In this document: one piece after another, positions 26,584 through 36,198 of the stretch
Layout of the letters: every line of letters starts with the position of its first letter
Position numbering within the stretch: position 1 is the stretch's first letter
NCBI GenBank assembly: GCA_030028905.1
Contig: JALDYZ010000005.1
Location: 286,003 to 350,002, forward strand
Source of the DNA: Ferirhizobium litorale
GTDB taxonomy: Bacteria; Pseudomonadota; Alphaproteobacteria; Rhizobiales; Rhizobiaceae
Length of the DNA stretch: 64,000 nucleotides
Direction of reading: 5' to 3'
Translations under genes and position numbers: made by a program
The notes under the pieces: generated by a model
Database searches by the model: none
What the model was told of the DNA's origin: nothing
What the model saw: only the letters and a program-made list of their open reading frames with translations

Positions 26584-29500
26584 ATGCCCGTCCCGCATTT
26601 CTCAGTCAGCATTGTCGCCCGCGGCTCCGGTCGCAGCGCTGTGCTTTCGGCGGCCTACCGGCACTGCGCCAAGATGGAGTATGAGCGGGAGGCGCGCACG
26701 ATCGACTATCGCGCCAAGCAGGGTCTGCTGCATGAGGAGTTTGTCCTCCCGTCCGATGCACCGGAATGGCTGCGAACGATGATCGCAGATCGCTCGGTGG
26801 CGGGCGCGTCGGAAGCCTTCTGGAACAGGGTCGAGGATTTTGAGAAGCGCTCCGACGCGCAACTCGCCAAGGACGTGACCATTGCCCTTCCGATCGAACT
26901 TTCCGCCGAGCAGAACATCGAGCTTGTGCGGGATTTTGTAGCAAGGCACATCACAGCTCGAGGCATGGTGGCCGACTGGGTCTTCCACGACGCGCCGGGC
27001 AATCCGCATATCCACCTGATGACAACTTTGCGGCCGCTGACCGAAGACGGGTTCGGGCTAAAAAAGCTGGCAGTGACGGGTCCGGATGGCAATCCGCTGC
27101 GCAACGATAATGGCAGACAAGTCTACGCTCTTTGGGCGGGCGGGCTCGACGACTTCAACGCGTTTCGCGATGGCTGGTTCGCCTGCCAGAACCGGCATCT
27201 GGCGCTTGCCGGCCTCGACTTGCGCGTCGATGGCCGCTCTTTCGAGAAACAAGGTATCAAGCTTACGCCGACAATCCATCTCGGTGTTGAGGCGAAAGCG
27301 ATCGAGAGGAAAGCGGAGAGTGCGGAGGAGAAGGCTGCCCTCGAGCGGCTGGCGTTGCAGGAAGAGCGGCGCGCAGAGAATGCTCGGAGGATCCAGCGCA
27401 ATCCGGAGATTGTGCTCGACCTGATCACGCGGGAAAAGAGCGTCTTCGACGACCGCGATATTGCCAAGATCCTGCACCGCTATATCGACGATGCTGGCCT
27501 TTTCCAAAGCCTGATGGCGCGCATCCTGCAAAGCCCGAAAACGTTGCGCCTGGATCGGGAAAGGATCGACTTTGCCACCGGGGTGCGCTCACCGGCAAAG
27601 TATACGACGCGAGAGCTGATCCGGCTGGAGGCCGAGATGGCAGCCCAAGCGATCTGGCTTTCCCGGCGATCGTCGCACGGTGTTCGCAAGTCGGTGCTCG
27701 AGACGACGTTTGTGCGTCATGACCGACTATCCGATGAGCAGAAGGCTGCCATCGAGCATGTGACGGGCGAGAAGCGGATCGCCGCCGTGATCGGCCGCGC
27801 CGGCGCCGGAAAGACGACAATGTTGAAAGCCGCGCGAGAGGCGTGGGAAACGGCCGGCTATCGGGTCGTCGGCGGCGCGCTTGCGGGCAAGGCTGCCGAG
27901 GGTCTGGAGAAAGAAGCGGGAATTTCCTCCCGTACGCTGTCATCCTGGGAGCTTCGTTGGAGTGGGGGTCGTAGTCAGCTCGACCACAAGACTATCTTCG
28001 TGCTCGACGAGGCTGGCATGGTGTCGTCTCGGCAAATGGCGCTCTTTGTCGAAACCGTCACCAGGGCGGGTGCCAAGCTCGTTCTCGTCGGCGATCCCGA
28101 ACAGCTCCAGCCGATCGAAGCGGGCGCCGCATTCCGGGCAATCGCCGATCGCATTGGCTATGCCGAGCTCGAAACCATCTATCGCCAGCGCGAGCAGTGG
28201 TTGCGGGATGCATCGCTCGATCTCGCCCGCGGCGAAGTCGGTAAGGCGGTCCAAACCTATCAAGCCAAGGGCAAGATGATCGGCGCCGAGCTGAAGAGCG
28301 ACGCGGTCTCCAACCTCATCGCGGACTGGATCCGTGACTATGATCCGTCGACGTCTTCCCTGATCCTCGCGCATCTGCGCCGTGATGTCCGGACGCTGAA
28401 CGAGCTCGCACGGGCCAAGCTCATCGAGCATGGGATCGTTCAGGACGGTTCGACCTTCATGACGGCCGATGGCAATCGCAACTTTGCCGCCGGCGAACAG
28501 ATCGTCTTTCTCAAGAACGAGGGCTCGATCGGCGTCAAGAATGGCATGCTGGCCAAGGTCGTGGAGGCGGCTCCTGGTCGCATCGTCGCGGAGATCGGCA
28601 ACGGCGATCATCGCCGTCAGGTCACGGTCGAGCAGCGCTTTTATAACAATGTCGATCATGGCTATGCCACCACGGTGCACAGAGCCCAGGGTGCCACCGT
28701 CGATCGGGTCAAGGTGCTCGCTTCGCTCTCACTCGATCGCCACCTGACCTACGTCGCAATGACCCGTCATCGCGAGGATCTGGGCGTCTATTACGGCCGA
28801 CGATCCTTTGCCAAGGCCGGCGGCCTGGTCGAGATCCTGTCACGCAGGAACGCCAAGGAAACGACCCTCGATTACGCCGGCGGCAGCCTCTACCGACAAG
28901 CGCTGCGCTTCGCAGAGGCGCGGGGGCTCCACATCGTCAACGTGGCCAGAACCGTTGCCCGTGACCGGCTCGAATGGACGGTTCGGCAGAAGCAGAAGCT
29001 TATCGATCTTGCCGGTCGGCTTGCCGCCATCGGCGCCAGGATCGGCCTGTCAACGAGCACCGCGAAATCAATCCGCAATTCCGAAAAGGAGGTCAAACCC
29101 ATGGTGGCTGGTATTGCCAACTTCCCGAGATCGATCGATCAGGCTGTCGAGGACAAGATCGCGGCTGACCCGTCGCTGAAGAAGCTATGGGAGGAAGTGT
29201 CGATGCGCTTCCATCATGTCTATGCACAGCCGGAAGCTGCCTTCAAGGCCGTCGACGTCGATGCGATGCTGCGGGATCAGGCGGCCGCGACCAAGACGAT
29301 TGCGAAGATCGCCGATGAGCCGGAAGCCTTCGGCGCGCTCAAGGGCAAGATCGGCGTCTTCGCCAGCCGCGCCGACAAGTTGGACCGTGATCGGGTGCTG
29401 AAGAACATCGCGCCACTTGCAGACAGCATCAGCGATTATCTGCGTCAGCGCGGCGAGGCCGAACGGCGCAACCACGCCGAGGAAATTGCCGTCCGCCGAC

Positions 29501-29892
29501 AGGTCGCCCTTGAGATCCCTGCCCTCTCCACCAATGCCAGACAGGTGCTCGAACGAGTTCGCGATGCCATCGATCGGAATGATCTGCCGGCGGGTCTCGA
29601 ATATGCACTGGCCGACAAAATGGTCAAAGCTGAACTCGAGGGTTTCGCCAAGGCCGTCTCCGAGCGCTTTGGTGAGCGGACCTTCCTCCCACTCGCAGCC
29701 AAGAACGCTGACGGCGAGGCGTTTCAGCGCGTGACCGCTGGCATGAACGCCACGCAGAAAAGCGAGATCCAGCAAGCCTGGAACTTGATGCGGACGGTGC
29801 AGCAACTGTCCGCGCATGAGCGCAGCGCAACCGCGCTGAAAGCATCCGAAGCGATGCGTCAGACGAAAGCCCAAGGGCTCGTCCTCAAATGA
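26584..29892 (+). CDS. traA: Relaxase-helicase TraA (MobA/MobL, MOBQ type)
   Basis: 1102 residues. The ATG at 26584 begins the conserved MPVPHFSVSIVARGSGRSAV. Relaxase: Tyr25 in AAYRHCAKM, and the His cluster (His135 with NPHIHLM at 141-147). Helicase, RecD-like: Walker A GRAGAGKTTML near 403, VLDEAGMVSS near 473, DPEQLQPIEAG and GYATTVHRAQGATVD. It nicks oriT next to its own promoter and unwinds the plasmid. traF begins at its stop (ATGA). Confidence 0.95.
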   Translation: MPVPHFSVSIVARGSGRSAVLSAAYRHCAKMEYEREARTIDYRAKQGLLHEEFVLPSDAPEWLRTMIADRSVAGASEAFWNRVEDFEKRSDAQLAKDVTIALPIELSAEQNIELVRDFVARHITARGMVADWVFHDAPGNPHIHLMTTLRPLTEDGFGLKKLAVTGPDGNPLRNDNGRQVYALWAGGLDDFNAFRDGWFACQNRHLALAGLDLRVDGRSFEKQGIKLTPTIHLGVEAKAIERKAESAEEKAALERLALQEERRAENARRIQRNPEIVLDLITREKSVFDDRDIAKILHRYIDDAGLFQSLMARILQSPKTLRLDRERIDFATGVRSPAKYTTRELIRLEAEMAAQAIWLSRRSSHGVRKSVLETTFVRHDRLSDEQKAAIEHVTGEKRIAAVIGRAGAGKTTMLKAAREAWETAGYRVVGGALAGKAAEGLEKEAGISSRTLSSWELRWSGGRSQLDHKTIFVLDEAGMVSSRQMALFVETVTRAGAKLVLVGDPEQLQPIEAGAAFRAIADRIGYAELETIYRQREQWLRDASLDLARGEVGKAVQTYQAKGKMIGAELKSDAVSNLIADWIRDYDPSTSSLILAHLRRDVRTLNELARAKLIEHGIVQDGSTFMTADGNRNFAAGEQIVFLKNEGSIGVKNGMLAKVVEAAPGRIVAEIGNGDHRRQVTVEQRFYNNVDHGYATTVHRAQGATVDRVKVLASLSLDRHLTYVAMTRHREDLGVYYGRRSFAKAGGLVEILSRRNAKETTLDYAGGSLYRQALRFAEARGLHIVNVARTVARDRLEWTVRQKQKLIDLAGRLAAIGARIGLSTSTAKSIRNSEKEVKPMVAGIANFPRSIDQAVEDKIAADPSLKKLWEEVSMRFHHVYAQPEAAFKAVDVDAMLRDQAAATKTIAKIADEPEAFGALKGKIGVFASRADKLDRDRVLKNIAPLADSISDYLRQRGEAERRNHAEEIAVRRQVALEIPALSTNARQVLERVRDAIDRNDLPAGLEYALADKMVKAELEGFAKAVSERFGERTFLPLAAKNADGEAFQRVTAGMNATQKSEIQQAWNLMRTVQQLSAHERSATALKASEAMRQTKAQGLVLK

Positions 29893-30455
29893 TGCTTTCG
29901 AGTGACAAGACGGTGCCGCTCGCAAATCCGCGCGGGACGTTGCTAGCTTGGCTTGGCGGCTCGGCGCTCGCCATGTTCGCCGTAGTCTTGGCCTTGGGTT
30001 TTGCCGGCTTCCGGGTCAACTTCACGCCAAGCGAACCTCTCGGCCTCTGGCGGATCGTCCCTCTCGACCGCGCTGTGCATAACGGTGATGTGGTCTTCGT
30101 TTGCCCGCCGGCCACCGATGTCATGCGTGAGGCGCGTGCACGGGGTTATCTCCGGCGTGGGTTTTGCGCTGGCGGTGTCGCGCCGCTCATCAAGATGGTT
30201 GCCGCCATGTCTGGTCAGGCCGTCGAAATCGGCGACGACGTACGCATCGATGGGCAGCGACTTTCGAGTTCGCGGGTCATGCCCCTGGACGGGAATGGTC
30301 GCCGGCTGGTGCCAGATCGCGGTGGCCCTATTCCGCCCGGTACCGTGTACCTGCATTCCGAATTTCCGGGTTCTTTCGATTCCAGATACTTCGGCCCTCT
30401 TCCGGTCGACGGTATTCTTGGGCTTGCGCGGGAAGTCTGGACCTATGCGCCGTGA
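29889..30455 (+). CDS. traF: Conjugal transfer protease TraF (S26 type)
   Basis: 188 residues with one N-terminal membrane span (LLAWLGGSALAMFAVVLALG). FRVNFTPSEPLGLWR gives the serine of the S26 peptidase-like family, and PLIKMVAAMSG gives the lysine. TraF relatives mature and cyclise the pilin TrbC. It is coupled to traA by four bases and to traB by 11 bases. Confidence 0.9.
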   Translation: MMLSSDKTVPLANPRGTLLAWLGGSALAMFAVVLALGFAGFRVNFTPSEPLGLWRIVPLDRAVHNGDVVFVCPPATDVMREARARGYLRRGFCAGGVAPLIKMVAAMSGQAVEIGDDVRIDGQRLSSSRVMPLDGNGRRLVPDRGGPIPPGTVYLHSEFPGSFDSRYFGPLPVDGILGLAREVWTYAP

Positions 30456-31605
30456 GCTGATCCGGATGGGCACGCTCGTCGGGCTATCAACTATCACCGG
30501 AGGGATCGGTTGGAGCGGTCATGTGCTTCTTCTTCCGGTCGCGGCGGCCTTCCCGCTGCTTTGGTCTTTGGCGCGGACGCGCTGGCAGGCGGCGGCTGTG
30601 TCGGCCGCCTATTTCCTCGCCGCCTCGCGTGGGCTACCGCACGGCGTGGCGAACTTCTATGCGTCTGATATCTGGCCCGGATTGTTGCTTTGGTTGATTG
30701 CCTCAGCCGCGTTCGTCATCGTGCATTCGGCACTCTGGACCCGCAGCATTGGCTGGCGAAGACCGGTCCGCTACCTGGTTGCCTGTGTTGCCATGGCAAT
30801 CCCGCCCTTTGGTATCATGGGATGGGCGCATCCGATCACCGCCGCGGGTGTTCTCTTCCCAGGCTGGGGATGGTGGGGCCTGGCTGCGATGGCAGCCGGC
30901 CTGGCGGTCGGGACGACGCACCATAGGCCGGCCGCAGCCATTGCCATGACAGGCTTATGGCTCTGGTCCGCCGCTGAGTGGACAGCGCCGATTCTACCTG
31001 CGTCGTGGATTGGTGTCGATCTCGAAATGGGCGCGTCCCTCGGACGCGAAGCGGGCCTCAAGCGGCAACAGGCGCTAATTGATATGACACGCGGTTATCC
31101 GCAAGGAACGACGATTGTTCTTCCTGAAAGCGCTCTCGGCTTCTGGACTCCGACGGTTGGTCGCCATTGGCAGTCAAGGCTCGCCGAGTCGGACATCACT
31201 GTCGTCGCTGGAGCGGCAATCATCGACGACCGCGGTTACGACAATGTGCTCGTGAAGATATCGGCTGAGGACAGCGAGATTCTTTACCGGGAGCGCATGC
31301 CTGTGCCCGGATCGATGTGGCAACCGTGGCGCCCCTGGCTCGGCGTCAATGGCGGCGCGCGGGCGCATTTCTTTGCGAACCCCGTCGTTGACGTCAGTGG
31401 TACGAAAGTCGCGCCAGTGATCTGTTACGAGCTACTTCTCGTCTGGCCTGTTCTGCAGTCAGCTCTCTATCGTCCCGATGCCATCGTCGCGGTCGGGAAC
31501 GGCTGGTGGACGGCCGAGACATCGATCGTTCAGGTCCAGCGGGCAAGCAGTGTGGCGTGGGCACGGCTGTTCGACCTACCTCTCGTGGTTTCATTCAACA
31601 CCTGA
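30445..31605 (+). CDS. traB: Conjugal transfer protein TraB
   Basis: 386 residues. The N-terminal half has several membrane spans, and the C-terminal half is a carbon-nitrogen hydrolase-like domain: TIVLPESALGFWTP (Glu), NGGARAHFFANPVVDVSG and PVICYELLLVWPVL (Cys). The start overlaps traF by 11 bases. TraB raises transfer efficiency in Ti plasmids, though its reaction is unknown. Confidence 0.9.
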   Translation: MRRELIRMGTLVGLSTITGGIGWSGHVLLLPVAAAFPLLWSLARTRWQAAAVSAAYFLAASRGLPHGVANFYASDIWPGLLLWLIASAAFVIVHSALWTRSIGWRRPVRYLVACVAMAIPPFGIMGWAHPITAAGVLFPGWGWWGLAAMAAGLAVGTTHHRPAAAIAMTGLWLWSAAEWTAPILPASWIGVDLEMGASLGREAGLKRQQALIDMTRGYPQGTTIVLPESALGFWTPTVGRHWQSRLAESDITVVAGAAIIDDRGYDNVLVKISAEDSEILYRERMPVPGSMWQPWRPWLGVNGGARAHFFANPVVDVSGTKVAPVICYELLLVWPVLQSALYRPDAIVAVGNGWWTAETSIVQVQRASSVAWARLFDLPLVVSFNT

Positions 31606-31619
31606 ACCATGGAGTTCGC

Positions 31620-32112
31620 ATGCTGGACGCAGTGTTGATCAAGGAATGAGCCGAGCCGTCGCTAAAGCCGGCGATCGTCTAGCAGTTCGGCAAGCGGTGG
31701 GGTCGTGCGATCCACTCGCCATAACTGCGAAATCTGGCGTTGGCGTCACCGACGTACCGGAACTGGAGCCGGATCTAGTCGACCCCTTGTGCCAACCTTC
31801 GCGTCGGAACAGCAATATTGGCCAAAAATCCTCCGCGTCGCTGCTGACGGTATGGAACCCGACCAACGATAAGGTTTTCCCTCAACTGTTCGATGATGCG
31901 ATTCGTTCTTGGCGAACAGGAGAATTCGAGGGCGAGAACGTGTTCCGGGGCGTAATATGCCGCTGGAACGATCGTACAGGCGACTTCGTCCCGCTGCGAG
32001 TAGCCTCGCAAATGAGGCGGATGTTCGGTTCGGTGACCTACCCCCAGACTGCAGCCCTACCAGATAACGCCGGGATCCGTATCGATCTTACAAGGGGGGC
32101 GGCGAGAACTAG
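31620..32112 (+). pseudogene. traH: traH remnant
   Basis: The ATG at 31620 gives MLDAVLIKE and then a stop (TGA where Cys is expected). The rest is readable in shifted frames: SLKPAIV, CDPLAITAKSG, TDVPELEPDLVDP, then CANLRVGTAILAKILR, then WNPTNDKVFPQLFDDAIRSW with RTGEFEG, and finally NAGIRIDLTR. These match, as I recall, the TraH N-terminus, DPLAVTVKSG, DASELKPDLV, NPTNKEVFPQIFEDA and AGIRIDLSR. At least three frame changes are needed. It follows traB, the normal position for traH. Confidence 0.75.
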
Positions 32113-32435
32113 CCGGCGGATACGGGTGGCGCTCAGTGACGCGAATGCACAATGGAGGCGACTGAGATGCATAATATTAGTGTGATATATACACACGAAA
32201 CTAGCGTATTTAAGCTCGCAAGAGCGTGTCGAACGATTGGACAGTGTGATCGAGAAATTCATCCTAAACTGGTCTTTTGCCTGCGTCGTTCGGGTGTTTC
32301 AGACCCTGAGGGGTGATCTGATGTCGCCGTCACCTTCGCCACGGAACGTGGGCAAGGCCTGAGACGGGGCAACCTGATCTGGACAAGTACAGGAGGGTCG
32401 CACAGCGCCGCCAATTATTCAGGGGTGAGCTCATA
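32113..32435. other. Intergenic stretch after the traH remnant
   Basis: 323 bases. I see nothing that can be supported as a gene. It is AT-richer than its surroundings around 32170-32270. Confidence 0.35.
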
Positions 32436-32669
32436 CTAGGAGCGGGCGAACGGACTTCTATTGGTTGGTGCCAGCAGGTCACCCGGCGCAACTTTAAGCG
32501 CTGCTGCGATTTTTCCGAGGACTGTAACACTTGCCGATTTATCTGCTCGCTCGATTGCTCCGATGTAACGAGCGCTCAGCCCCGACGAATAAGCAAGTTC
32601 CTCCTGCGTCATTTGCCTGTCATGACGAATCCGACGCAGGTTGATCGCCATGACCTCCTTGAGATCCAT
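32436..32669 (-). CDS. XRE-family regulator, C-protein-like
   Basis: 77 residues, almost all helix-turn-helix: VMAINLRRIRHDRQMTQEEL, AYSSGLSARYIGAIERADKS and LGKIAAALKVAPGDLL. The size is that of controller proteins of restriction-modification systems and small plasmid repressors. Two palindromes lie 23-50 bases upstream of its start (32692-32719), suggesting autoregulation. No methylase or endonuclease is next to it. Confidence 0.85.
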   Translation of the reverse strand: MDLKEVMAINLRRIRHDRQMTQEELAYSSGLSARYIGAIERADKSASVTVLGKIAAALKVAPGDLLAPTNRSPFARS

Positions 32670-32691
32670 GGCATGAGCGGAACCTGAATAG

Positions 32692-32719
32692 GAACGATCG
32701 TTCTAGGAACTATAGTTCC
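32692..32719. promoter_or_regulatory. Tandem palindromes before the XRE gene
   Basis: GAACGATCGTTC (32692-32703) and GGAACTATAGTTCC (32706-32719) are both perfect and share GAAC-N4-GTTC. A degenerate GGAAC lies just before them at 32679-32683. The tandem arrangement next to a small XRE gene is like the C-box pair of controller proteins. Confidence 0.65.
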
Positions 32720-33200
32720 GAATCGACACAAAACGCGTAATTTGGCTGACAGATCGTCCGTTTGGACTCAGATGGAGACCGGACAATTTTCAGCAGTTGC
32801 GTTGTGTGGCCGCGGCTCGAGGGTCGACGCGCAGGAAGCTGGCTTCCGAACAGACGGGCTTCCCCTCAACTGGACCGTTCGGCAAAAGATACATACATCA
32901 GCGGCTGCTGAGATTTTCGCGCCCGCCTGCGTTTCTGCCGCATCTTTTCAGGGATCGAACCACACACCGTCGAGCAAATGCAAAGAATTTACCCTCCATC
33001 GCGGTGCATTCACTCGTGAACAACCGAGAGATTCCCGCGTCATGCTTCGAACACGGCGGCAACGAAGATGTTTCCTAGAGCAGCCGCCTCATTGCGCCGC
33101 TGCACGATGTGATGCGCCGAGCTTCCAGGGAAGCCCAGGGTGGGCAGGTTGCCATCGCAAAGGTTCGTAGAGTTCTGCATACTGCCCGGCGTCGCTCCAG
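32720..33200. other. Gene-poor stretch
   Basis: 481 bases between the XRE palindromes and the capA-like gene. I cannot support any gene. Reading frames exist, but none has a recognisable protein or a good ribosome binding site. Confidence 0.35.
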
Positions 33201-34436
33201 CTAAATGTTCAAAAAGCCGACGCCGCCCGCGACCTCGATGTCGGTCCCGAGCTTGGCGGAATGCTCGCGAAACCTCCCCAGGATCCTGTCGGCTTCCGCA
33301 TCGCCAGCGAGCTGAGGCACAAGCCGTCCTTCGAGAGCGCCGCTCCTGGACGTTTCGCTGCCGCCGATGATAACCGGATGGAAAGTCAAACCAAGCAGAT
33401 GATTGTCCTCGCCGAAAGAGCACATGCCAACCACGCTCTCCCATACCTCCGGTGCCGTCCACAACGATTTCTCGGATCGCACGTGGAATATGAAGTTGCC
33501 CAGGCTGTAGAAAATCGGTCGGCCGCGATAGATTTCGACAGGTTGGAGCACAGGCGCTCCGTGGCTCACAAACATGGTCGCGCCCGCGTCGATGCACTGT
33601 TTCGCAACCGCACTCACCCATCCTGGGACCTGATACCAGTCGGAAGCCCAGTGGTGATGATGCAGATAGGCGATCACGAAGCAACCTTCAGCCGCGGCAG
33701 ATGCGATCGTGGCCAGGTTTTGTGAGATGTCGCCTTCATCGATCTTGACGTTCCGGCCAAATTTATCGGATCGCCTGAAAATTGCACGAGCAATATTGAT
33801 CTCTGTGTCGACGTCGATGTGAAGAGGGTCATCTGGCTGACTGTCGTTCGTCAGATCCATCGCCGTATAACCAACCTTGTCGCGAATAGTCCGCAGCCTT
33901 TCGAAAGCGTCGTCGTCCACGTCGAGGACCTGGGCCAGCCGAAGGCGATTGACGCCCGGTCGCGCAGGGCGATTGTTGGTGGAGTCCGCAGCATACATGA
34001 GGTCCGGACCCGGCCCTCCATCCATCGCGACGATTGCTACTTTGCGACCGCGAAACGAGCCCAGCCCGGCGCGAGCAGCCTCTGTGTGATTGCGTCCGAT
34101 GCCCGCATGAACAAAGCCGCGCCGTTCAACCTCTTCCAACGTCGAAAGGACACCGGATGGGCCCAGGTCGAATGCGTGGTTGTTGGACAGAGAAAGAGCC
34201 TGGAAGCCGAGTGCCTGCAGCGCGTCCAGAACAACCGGATCGCTGCACCCGAAAAAGGAACCCTTGAGCGGCCACCCGCCATGTCGCCCAAGGATAGTAC
34301 CTTCGAAATTGGTGAATGACAGGTCGGCTTTCTGCAGCAGCTCTCGCACGCCGCGGAAACCGGGACCTTCCACCGCTCGGATATCGTGCTTGATCAGAGA
34401 TTGCCCGGTTACGGCGAGCGTGAACGCATTTGACAT
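33201..34436 (-). CDS. CapA family metallophosphatase-like protein
   Basis: 411 residues. CapA marks are TNFEGTIL, ALGFQALSLSNNHAFDLGPSG with the Asn-Asn-His metal site, FVIAYLHHHHWASDWYQVP and VSHGAPVLQPVEIYRGRPIF. The family (poly-gamma-glutamate synthesis and related) has a calcineurin-like fold. No signal peptide is obvious. It follows the ABC transporter genes by 100 bases on the same strand, so it may process the imported compound. Confidence 0.9.
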   Translation of the reverse strand: MSNAFTLAVTGQSLIKHDIRAVEGPGFRGVRELLQKADLSFTNFEGTILGRHGGWPLKGSFFGCSDPVVLDALQALGFQALSLSNNHAFDLGPSGVLSTLEEVERRGFVHAGIGRNHTEAARAGLGSFRGRKVAIVAMDGGPGPDLMYAADSTNNRPARPGVNRLRLAQVLDVDDDAFERLRTIRDKVGYTAMDLTNDSQPDDPLHIDVDTEINIARAIFRRSDKFGRNVKIDEGDISQNLATIASAAAEGCFVIAYLHHHHWASDWYQVPGWVSAVAKQCIDAGATMFVSHGAPVLQPVEIYRGRPIFYSLGNFIFHVRSEKSLWTAPEVWESVVGMCSFGEDNHLLGLTFHPVIIGGSETSRSGALEGRLVPQLAGDAEADRILGRFREHSAKLGTDIEVAGGVGFLNI

Positions 34437-34536
34437 GAACTATCCTTCCCTGGCAGCGAGCCATCGCCGCGCGAATGTGGGTGATGTTGTGTATTGCTTG
34501 AGGCGCGCCGGCCAGTTGTCCCGACGCTTGATGCGC

Positions 34537-36198
34537 TCAGTACGTGAACCGCCGGGGACGCGCATCGATGAGGCTTCGCGTGTACGAGTTTCGCGAACGT
34601 GAAAAGATAAACTCGGAGGAACCCGCATCTTCGACCACGCCCTCCTTGAAAATGTAGACCGAGCTGCAGAGCTCCTGCACAAGGGCGAGGTCATGCGAGA
34701 TGAAGAGCATCGAAACGGCCTGCTCAGTCACCATCTCCTTCAGAAGCTTTGCGATCTCCGCCTGTACGGAGACGTCGAGCGCGGAAGTGGGTTCGTCGGC
34801 TACGATGATCTGCGGCCCCGCAAGAAGCGCGCGAGCGATGCAGACCCGTTGCTTTTGTCCTCCAGAGAGTTGATGCGGATATCGGGCCAAGAGGCTTTGA
34901 GCCAGCCCGAGGCGCTCCATCATCGTGGCGACGTCCGGCCTTGCGCCGAGTGGCCGACGGCTGCCGAAACGGACGCTTTCTTGCAACGTCTCGGCGACCG
35001 ACATCCGTGGGTTCAACGACACAGCTGGATCCTGAAAGATCATCTGGACCCGCCCCAACAACCCGCTTCGCTGCCCAGGCAGCGAAATGTCGTAAGAAGT
35101 ACCGTCGATATCGAGCGTCCCCTCGCCGGCAGTCTCCAATCCGGCGATGATCCGTCCGACCGTGCTTTTGCCGCTGCCACTTTCGCCAACGATCCCGGTA
35201 ATCGCACCACGGGCCAATCGGACCGAAACGTTCCTCAGTGCCAATTTTCGGGTATGCTTGCGAAACCAGGGAAATCCTTGCCCGGAAAAGGTCTTCGTGA
35301 CGCCTTGCACGATAAGGATCGGCGCTTCGGCATCCGATCCCATCTCACGATCCGTGGAGGACCGATTGTCGGATTGTTCACAACTGCGCACGCGAAGCCG
35401 CGGAACTGCTGCAAGCAGGCGCCGCGTGTAGCCCTTTCGCGGGTCGTCCAGGATGGTCGAGGTCGTGTCCGCTTCCACGACCTCGCCTCGCTTCATGACG
35501 ACGACCTTGTCGGTGATCTCGGCGACTACTCCCATATCATGTGTGACGAGGATGACCGACACACCGGTCTCGTCAACGAGCTCGCGAAGGAGGCGCAGAA
35601 TCTGTTTTTGGACAGTTGCATCGAGGGCAGAGGTTGGTTCATCGGCGACGATGATCTGCGGTGTCCCCGCGAGCGCGATTGCGATAACGACACGTTGGCG
35701 CTGCCCGCCGGAAAACTGGTGGGGAAAGCTGGCATATCGTTCGTGGGGATTGGGAATGCCGACGCGAACCAGCAGGTCAAAAGCCCGGGCACGGGCTTGG
35801 TGCGCCGATACATTTCCGTCGGTGGCCCGTATCGTCTCCTCCAGTTGAGCGCCGATGGTCATCAGCGGATCGAGAGAGGCGGTATGATCCTGAAAGACTG
35901 CGGAAATCCTCCGGCCCCTGATGGCATCCCATTGCCGCTCATCCATGCTCTCGAGCGCCTGTCCATTGAAGAGGATCGTGCCGGCCGTACGTTCGAATTC
36001 GGGAGTGAGCAAGCCCAGGATCGCGTTTCCAAGTGTAGACTTTCCGGCTCCGGATTCGCCGATAAGTCCGAGTATCTCGCCACGGTGCAGCTTCATGCTT
36101 ACATCACGCAGGATTGTCGTCGCGCCGGATGTGGCGCGATGCTTCAGTGTGAGATTGCTGACCTCCAGCAGAGGCCTCTGAATGCTGTCCTGTTTCAT
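34537..36198 (-). CDS. Peptide-type ABC transporter, two fused ATPase domains
   Basis: 553 residues from the ATG at 36198, which overlaps the permease stop by four bases. Domain 1 has Walker A GESGAGKST (47-55), FSGGQRQRV and IIVADEPTSALD. Domain 2 has GESGSGKST, LSGGQKQRV and the same Walker B text. Both carry the C-terminal oligopeptide-type extension (TRRLLAAVPRL and TRSLIDARPR). It corresponds to DppD and DppF joined. Confidence 0.93.
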   Translation of the reverse strand: MKQDSIQRPLLEVSNLTLKHRATSGATTILRDVSMKLHRGEILGLIGESGAGKSTLGNAILGLLTPEFERTAGTILFNGQALESMDERQWDAIRGRRISAVFQDHTASLDPLMTIGAQLEETIRATDGNVSAHQARARAFDLLVRVGIPNPHERYASFPHQFSGGQRQRVVIAIALAGTPQIIVADEPTSALDATVQKQILRLLRELVDETGVSVILVTHDMGVVAEITDKVVVMKRGEVVEADTTSTILDDPRKGYTRRLLAAVPRLRVRSCEQSDNRSSTDREMGSDAEAPILIVQGVTKTFSGQGFPWFRKHTRKLALRNVSVRLARGAITGIVGESGSGKSTVGRIIAGLETAGEGTLDIDGTSYDISLPGQRSGLLGRVQMIFQDPAVSLNPRMSVAETLQESVRFGSRRPLGARPDVATMMERLGLAQSLLARYPHQLSGGQKQRVCIARALLAGPQIIVADEPTSALDVSVQAEIAKLLKEMVTEQAVSMLFISHDLALVQELCSSVYIFKEGVVEDAGSSEFIFSRSRNSYTRSLIDARPRRFTY

